From Klebsormidium nitens (taxonomy: Eukaryota > Streptophyta > Klebsormidiophyceae > Klebsormidiales > Klebsormidiaceae): a stretch of DNA of 64,000 nt. The stretch spans positions 1 through 64,000 of the forward strand of contig DF237247.1 of the NCBI GenBank assembly GCA_000708835.1, read 5' to 3'. Position numbers and translations under genes: made by a program. Under the pieces are notes generated by a model. That model saw only the letters and a program-made list of their open reading frames with translations, ran no database searches and was not told the origin of the DNA. Positions 59,401 to 64,000 of the stretch are shown here, in pieces (positions within the stretch are counted from its first letter, which is position 1; each line of letters opens with the position of its first letter).

Positions 59401-61278
59401 GGCACCGGAAGTCGGGCGAGCCGGCGAAGCGCGCGCGGCGGCGCTCGAGGTCGACGCCGGTGCAGCGGTGTTCGAAATGGACGTCCAACAGGCCGGAGGC
59501 TCCATACCTGATTCCCCCAGAAAAGGGATAGGTTCCTAACGGCCCTTGTTAGAGCGCAGCAAACGATTTTGCCTCCTTTTGCTCTGCTTCAAGCATAAAG
59601 CTTCCTTGGCTGAGCGAAAGGGCAAGGGTGAAAGGACGAAAGTCCGGCACAAGGTTTAAGCAGAGCGCAGACGCCCTAAAGATTTGATTGCACAGCTAGA
59701 TCCGCAACCACATAATCGATGATGGGACCATCTCTCAAGGCAGAACGGACTAGAACGAAAAGGCCGACACATTCAGAAGCTTCCGGCTCACCAGCGGTTT
59801 CAGATTCCAACCCTATCACCTTGCAAGAGAGGGTCTTGCAAAGAATGTCTATTTCTTCGGCAGCGCAATGTCGAGTTGCGTCCCAGCGCACCTTTCCAAG
59901 AGCAGCGTCAGCATTGCGGCGCACATCATGGCTCGGTCGTTCATGGTTGCGCGCACCTTCTGGTTGGGACGCAGGAGGTCGAACAGGTGTCCGAACAGGT
60001 AGATGCTGCGATGATCGATCTCGATCGCACATGCCTGTAGCCAAAATGACAGCTGTCAGGATCAGCATCTTGTTCTCCAGCACACGACAAACAGAGGTTG
60101 AAAAACATGCTATTCTGTCGGCCCATGGGTGGAGTAACGGGTTAGGTCTCTCAGTTGATCACTGTGAAACCGACTGAAAAACAGCAGCTGCTGTATGAAA
60201 CAGCATGTAATGGCAGCACGTAATGACTCACACAGTGCCTTTCTGGAGCAACCCAAGCTGAATGAAAATACTCGAGAAAACTATCAGAGCTTATGCAGGT
60301 GACTGGCCATTCAGGACAAAGAGGATGCTTGTGCAGAACTTCGGTGAGTGGATCCCGTTGGCACAACCAGCAAAAATGCATAGTCTCAGATGTTCAAGTC
60401 CAGCCCAGTTCTTTGACCTTGACAAAGTGCAAGCTTGTAGTAATAGTTCCGCACCTTGACAGCTGCTCGTGAGCTCACTTTGTTTTGAGCAAGAAAAAAG
60501 TGGGACCTCCTCAACAGTGAAATGCGTCTTTGGCTCACTTTGACAGCTTCCCACAACCCAGGCACTCCTTGGAGGGCCAGCCCTTTGGCGGCAATGCCAA
60601 TTCAGTACCTACAGCGAGGCCAGCTTTGAGTGGGTAAGTGAAAGCAATCTCGGACGTGCAGTAGGATTGGCCATTTATGTCCAACTAGTCAGCCAGCTGA
60701 GGAGAGGGGTTATGCAGATCAAGCAAGTCAAGGAGGCCTCTCGCTTTGCTCAAAGGGACGGGCACTTGGAGGTCCTCAGGGTACTCAAGAAACTTCATGG
60801 GTTCCATGCATCTGTTTCTCACCAGACAACAAACATGCGCTGCAAACCCAATGATCATCTGCGGAGCACCCTATGGAGCACGGTGCCACAGCTGTGTGAT
60901 TAACATGTTAACATTCAAATCCCAACAATCATTGTGAAGATCAGCAGCATTGTCATTCCCAAGCTGCACCTTCCACAACCGATTAGGATAGCCTAAAACA
61001 TCACTCCCGCACATCATATCTCTACACCCCAACAATGCCAAAACCCTAGAACCTCAAACCATACATTGCCCAGCCCACCTACGGTGTGTCGGTGGTCGCT
61101 GCGCCGTCTCCCGCGGGTCCTCTGCTCCATCAAACATTGAGATTCTGAATCGCCCATTTCCTTTGTCGAGTAGATAGTGGGCCAAAACAAGGCCTGCCGG
61201 TCCTGCCCCTACGATGACCACGCGCATGGGCTGATCCGGGCTTGGCAGGCGAGGCCCTGTTTCCTTGTCGCGCACCAT

Positions 61279-64000
61279 ATCTATTAAGCCCAATAGGGTG
61301 ATGGTAACCCGCTTTAGCTGACACAAGAAAGCTTCTTCTCAACTAGACTCCAAAACAAGTTAAAGAATGCCTGTCCGGTCCCTTCGAAAAGGGCAATCCG
61401 AAAAGAAGACCTCAGGAAGTTTTCAGATATAAGTGGACCTAGAAAATGTCGAGCGTTTCTCTTGGCGAGGGTATGTAGGGGTGAGCAGATCTGAAGATGT
61501 GGTTTTGCAAGGCGTGTGCTTGCAATGAATTTACGCCGAACCTGCTCTGCCGATGTCCGATCAGCACCAATGCATCTGAAAAAGGATTATGAGGGGATTG
61601 CAAGGACAAGCAGAGCAGAACATTCAGAGACAGGGTGCTCTTTCTAAAAGCTTGCATCTCTATTGCCACTCAGCAGAGCAAATCTGTGTAATGGTCAGGC
61701 CAACAAGCACCCGTATGAGACTCCAATAAGACCGATTTGAGTAAAAATTGAAAGTTTCCCATATCTAGCTGACTGGTGGGCAGCTCAATGTGATCAGCTC
61801 AATGTACGTTACTCAAGAGGCAAGAAGGTTGATTTTGACCAGCTTCAAACTTCTGTGTCCGGTTAGGAACAGCTGCCGACATGCCCTGCATTCACTACCT
61901 AGCATAGTGTCTTGCTTGGACACATCGGTCAGCTTGAATCAAGATCTCCCTGCAAGGTAGAAGCATTCATGGCAGGGATATCTTTCCTATGTCCACTTGT
62001 GCCGCATTGCAGGAGTTTCTCACAGGAGAAAATAGAAGTAGAAGTTCGAGACTGAGAAACCACCTCCAGGACTTTCGCCGTCGGAGGGGTTTCCAAAGCG
62101 GTGCATGATCAGATCGTCGTGTATTATGCACATCAACTCATAAATTTAAAATTACTCTGCTCCGAGATCGAAGCGGATAGCACCAGCAAGCAGGTCAAAA
62201 CTGTTGTGAAAACGACAACACTTCTTTCGACGCTTTCGATACAAACCCGCAAGCGGCGGTCGACGTTGAGCCTGGCCAGTTCTTCCCGGCTTGCTCAATG
62301 ATGATGACAGCCGGATCTAACGACACAACTAACGTCAAGAATACGGAGTGCTCGGGGGACTGCTAGGTTGAGTTTGGTTAGATGGGGTTTTGGGCACATA
62401 CTACCGGTACATACTACCCACTGGGGCAACGGACAAAGTTCCCGAAATAAATTTTGGTAGAGTTGGAGACGAACGATCGAGACCGTCGATCGACCAGAAC
62501 GGTACCCACCGCCAGGAATTCGACCAGACGACCCGTACCAGTTGTCCGATACTGGTACGAGGACCGGACCTAGTACCACGACTTCAACCGGGCACTCGTA
62601 CTAGCCTCACAACCCGTCCCTGGTAAATTTGGTAGTGTCGAGACTTTACGGTCGGACCGTCGGATGAGCAATCCGACGGCCGAATATGTCTTTTGATCGG
62701 CTGACACTGTGCACGCGAAAACCCTCCAATGTCACGAACCAACTTTTTAAGCAACCCAATACAACGCTTTCAAGATAACGGAGGCCGCAAACTCAAAAAG
62801 GTCACCATGCCGATTGCGCAAATGTCCACCAAATGTTGTGCTGATTAGTGCCAACATTAGCACGCATATAGACGAGGCTTCATTGCAATTTACAGCTTCT
62901 GAAAAGATGGAAAGACCTGAAAATAAGAGTAGGCTGCCTACAATGCTTAGCGACCCCTAGCTCTTAATCGTGAACATTCAAGACTGCCGTCGGCCGTGCT
63001 TCAAAATACGCAGTAAGGCGTCGCAAAATCACTCTTACAAATTTGACTCCGGCCAAGACTCGACCGGTGACGTCATCAGTTCCGACCGTACGACTCCAAT
63101 TTTGTACGGCCCGTGGGCCGGCGACACTACCTCGACTCGATGACGATTGATTTGGACCAAAACTTTCGCCGGACGGGACTTGACACAATGCCAAACTGGC
63201 CGACCAAGTTCGTCCTAGATGTCTACCCCTCCAGTGAGGGCGGACTGGTCGTGCTTAGGGTCAAGTCACAAAGCACTGACAGTGTGTTAGGGTTACGCCC
63301 CTTCCCTGTGACGGTTTGTTAGGGCTACATTCCTTCCCTGTGACTGCTCTCCGATTAGGGTTCCCACTAACGGCAGAGCCATTGGTCTTAGGTTTTTAGT
63401 GTGCTTTGAGGCTACCCGACCAGGTCTGAGTGTCCAATCACGTCCGGACCGTTGAGTACCGCGTCCGATTCTACCAAAATCTATTCAGCAACTTTGTGCC
63501 TCTTGCCACGCTCGGTAGCCCTGCTGGGCTCTCTTGAAACATATTGGTTTAGGCCTTTTAACACTTTGGTTATGTTTGTATCCCCGGGCACCACTCTAGC
63601 TTTTTCAACATGCAAGGCGGCAAGCCCTTGGACCACAATCGAAGGTCGCCGGTCCACCGGCTCGGCTCCCCCGACCCCCCCGGCTGAGTTTGCTTGGCGC
63701 AGTTTAGAACAAGAAACCCTAACTAAAAGTTAACCCTGTCCGTCACATAAGAACTTCTAATCCTCTTCTCGAACTCATTGGTGTTATGCTTGATTTCAGG
63801 AGGATAGAGTTTTTCGCCTTCCATCTACATCGTTCACATAAACCCCAATGTCGAAAGCTCTAGGCTGTTATGCCGCCCAGGTCTCGGCCCCGGGTTCCAG
63901 TGCCGGGCCGGTTGTAGAATCAAGGTGCCGCGTCTGCTTCTTACGTGACACGTCACCGTCAGAAGTCTTGGGACCGAAACGCTCTGGTAACCAAAGAGTG
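61279..64000. other. Right end, no gene supported
   Basis: The few open frames have no protein-like composition. It contains AT-rich sequence, a CATACTACC repeat near 62,397-62,418, and the short repeat at 63,285-63,345. Confidence 0.4.
63285..63345. repeat. Short tandem repeat with TTAGGG core
   Basis: Two units of about 32 bp, TGTTAGGGTTACGCCCCTTCC and TGTTAGGGCTACATTCCTTCC, each followed by CTGTGAC. They contain short plant-telomere-like TTAGGGTT runs but no telomeric array. Confidence 0.6.

Larger units (their letters stand above)
55638..61278 (-). pseudogene. Decayed FAD monooxygenase (kynurenine 3-monooxygenase-like)
   Basis: Exons: 61278-61079 (Rossmann VVIVGAGPAGLV), 60608-60539, 60034-59892, 59507-59031 (DLLVGADGARSVVR), 58515-58359, 57818-57629 (FILKWPTGTFPAEW), 57217-57074 (LIGDAAHCSGPNLGQG, MQDAAALAQLL) and 55784-55638 (ERYSALRVPEGHALVDL). 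The GxGxxG, DG and GD motifs in this order define class A flavoprotein monooxygenases, and the last exon resembles the kynurenine 3-monooxygenase branch. Most phases agree; the link between 59,031 and 58,515 is off by one, implying a lost or missed exon. Two in-frame stops are present, a TGA two codons into the second exon (right after the Tyr codon) and a TAA at 59,099-59,101 just before DLLVGADG. I therefore call it non-functional unless unusual splicing removes both. Confidence 0.65.

Noticed and set aside
62101-63733. Several 60-90-codon frames at the right end
   Set aside because: No protein-like composition, splice context or recognisable motif.

Overview
The window reads as nuclear DNA of a green-lineage eukaryote that makes motile cilia. 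I infer a streptophyte alga or early-diverging land plant from gene content: an LSD1 protein with three plant-type zinc fingers, a plant-type DOMON/cytochrome b561 protein, and a DLEC1 (CFAP81) ciliary protein. The species itself is inference.

Region 1 (1 to about 15,132) is different. It holds about 20 compact, mostly uninterrupted genes on both strands with short gaps. They look like a piece of an endogenous nucleocytoplasmic large DNA virus (giant virus): a short TFIIS, a T5orf172/MUG113 GIY-YIG-like protein, a lysine-rich virion-type basic protein, an OTU-like protein that lacks the usual cysteine, small two-helix membrane proteins, an F-box-like protein, a repetitive fibre-like protein, and a TnpB/Fanzor C-terminal remnant beside a PD-(D/E)XK-like gene. 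Several genes contain canonical spliceosomal introns of 114-126 nt, one has a frameshift, and the fibre gene breaks off inside a repeat at about 15,130. I take that point as the virus-host junction.

Region 2 (15.1-17.8 kb) is gene-poor and holds a 151-bp inverted-repeat, MITE-like element. Region 3 (17.8-61.3 kb) holds five host loci in many-exon form: DLEC1 (minus, 17,811-29,242), DOMON-cytochrome b561 (plus, 30,371-36,557), LSD1 (minus, 38,242 to about 42,106), an unrecognised helical-repeat-like protein (plus, about 45,794-53,063), and a decayed kynurenine-3-monooxygenase-like FAD monooxygenase (minus, 55,638-61,278). I solved exon boundaries by reading frame, intron phase and GT/AG sites. 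The stretches between them, and 61.3-64 kb, show no gene I can support.

The strongest unexplained pattern is in region 3. At least ten exons in all five host loci are accompanied by decayed, tandem partial copies of themselves. Copies of the 5' part of an exon lie in the preceding intron and usually keep an AG acceptor. Copies of the 3' part lie in the following intron and may keep a donor. Spacing is mostly 130-195 bp. I call them exon-edge echoes and list each locus separately.
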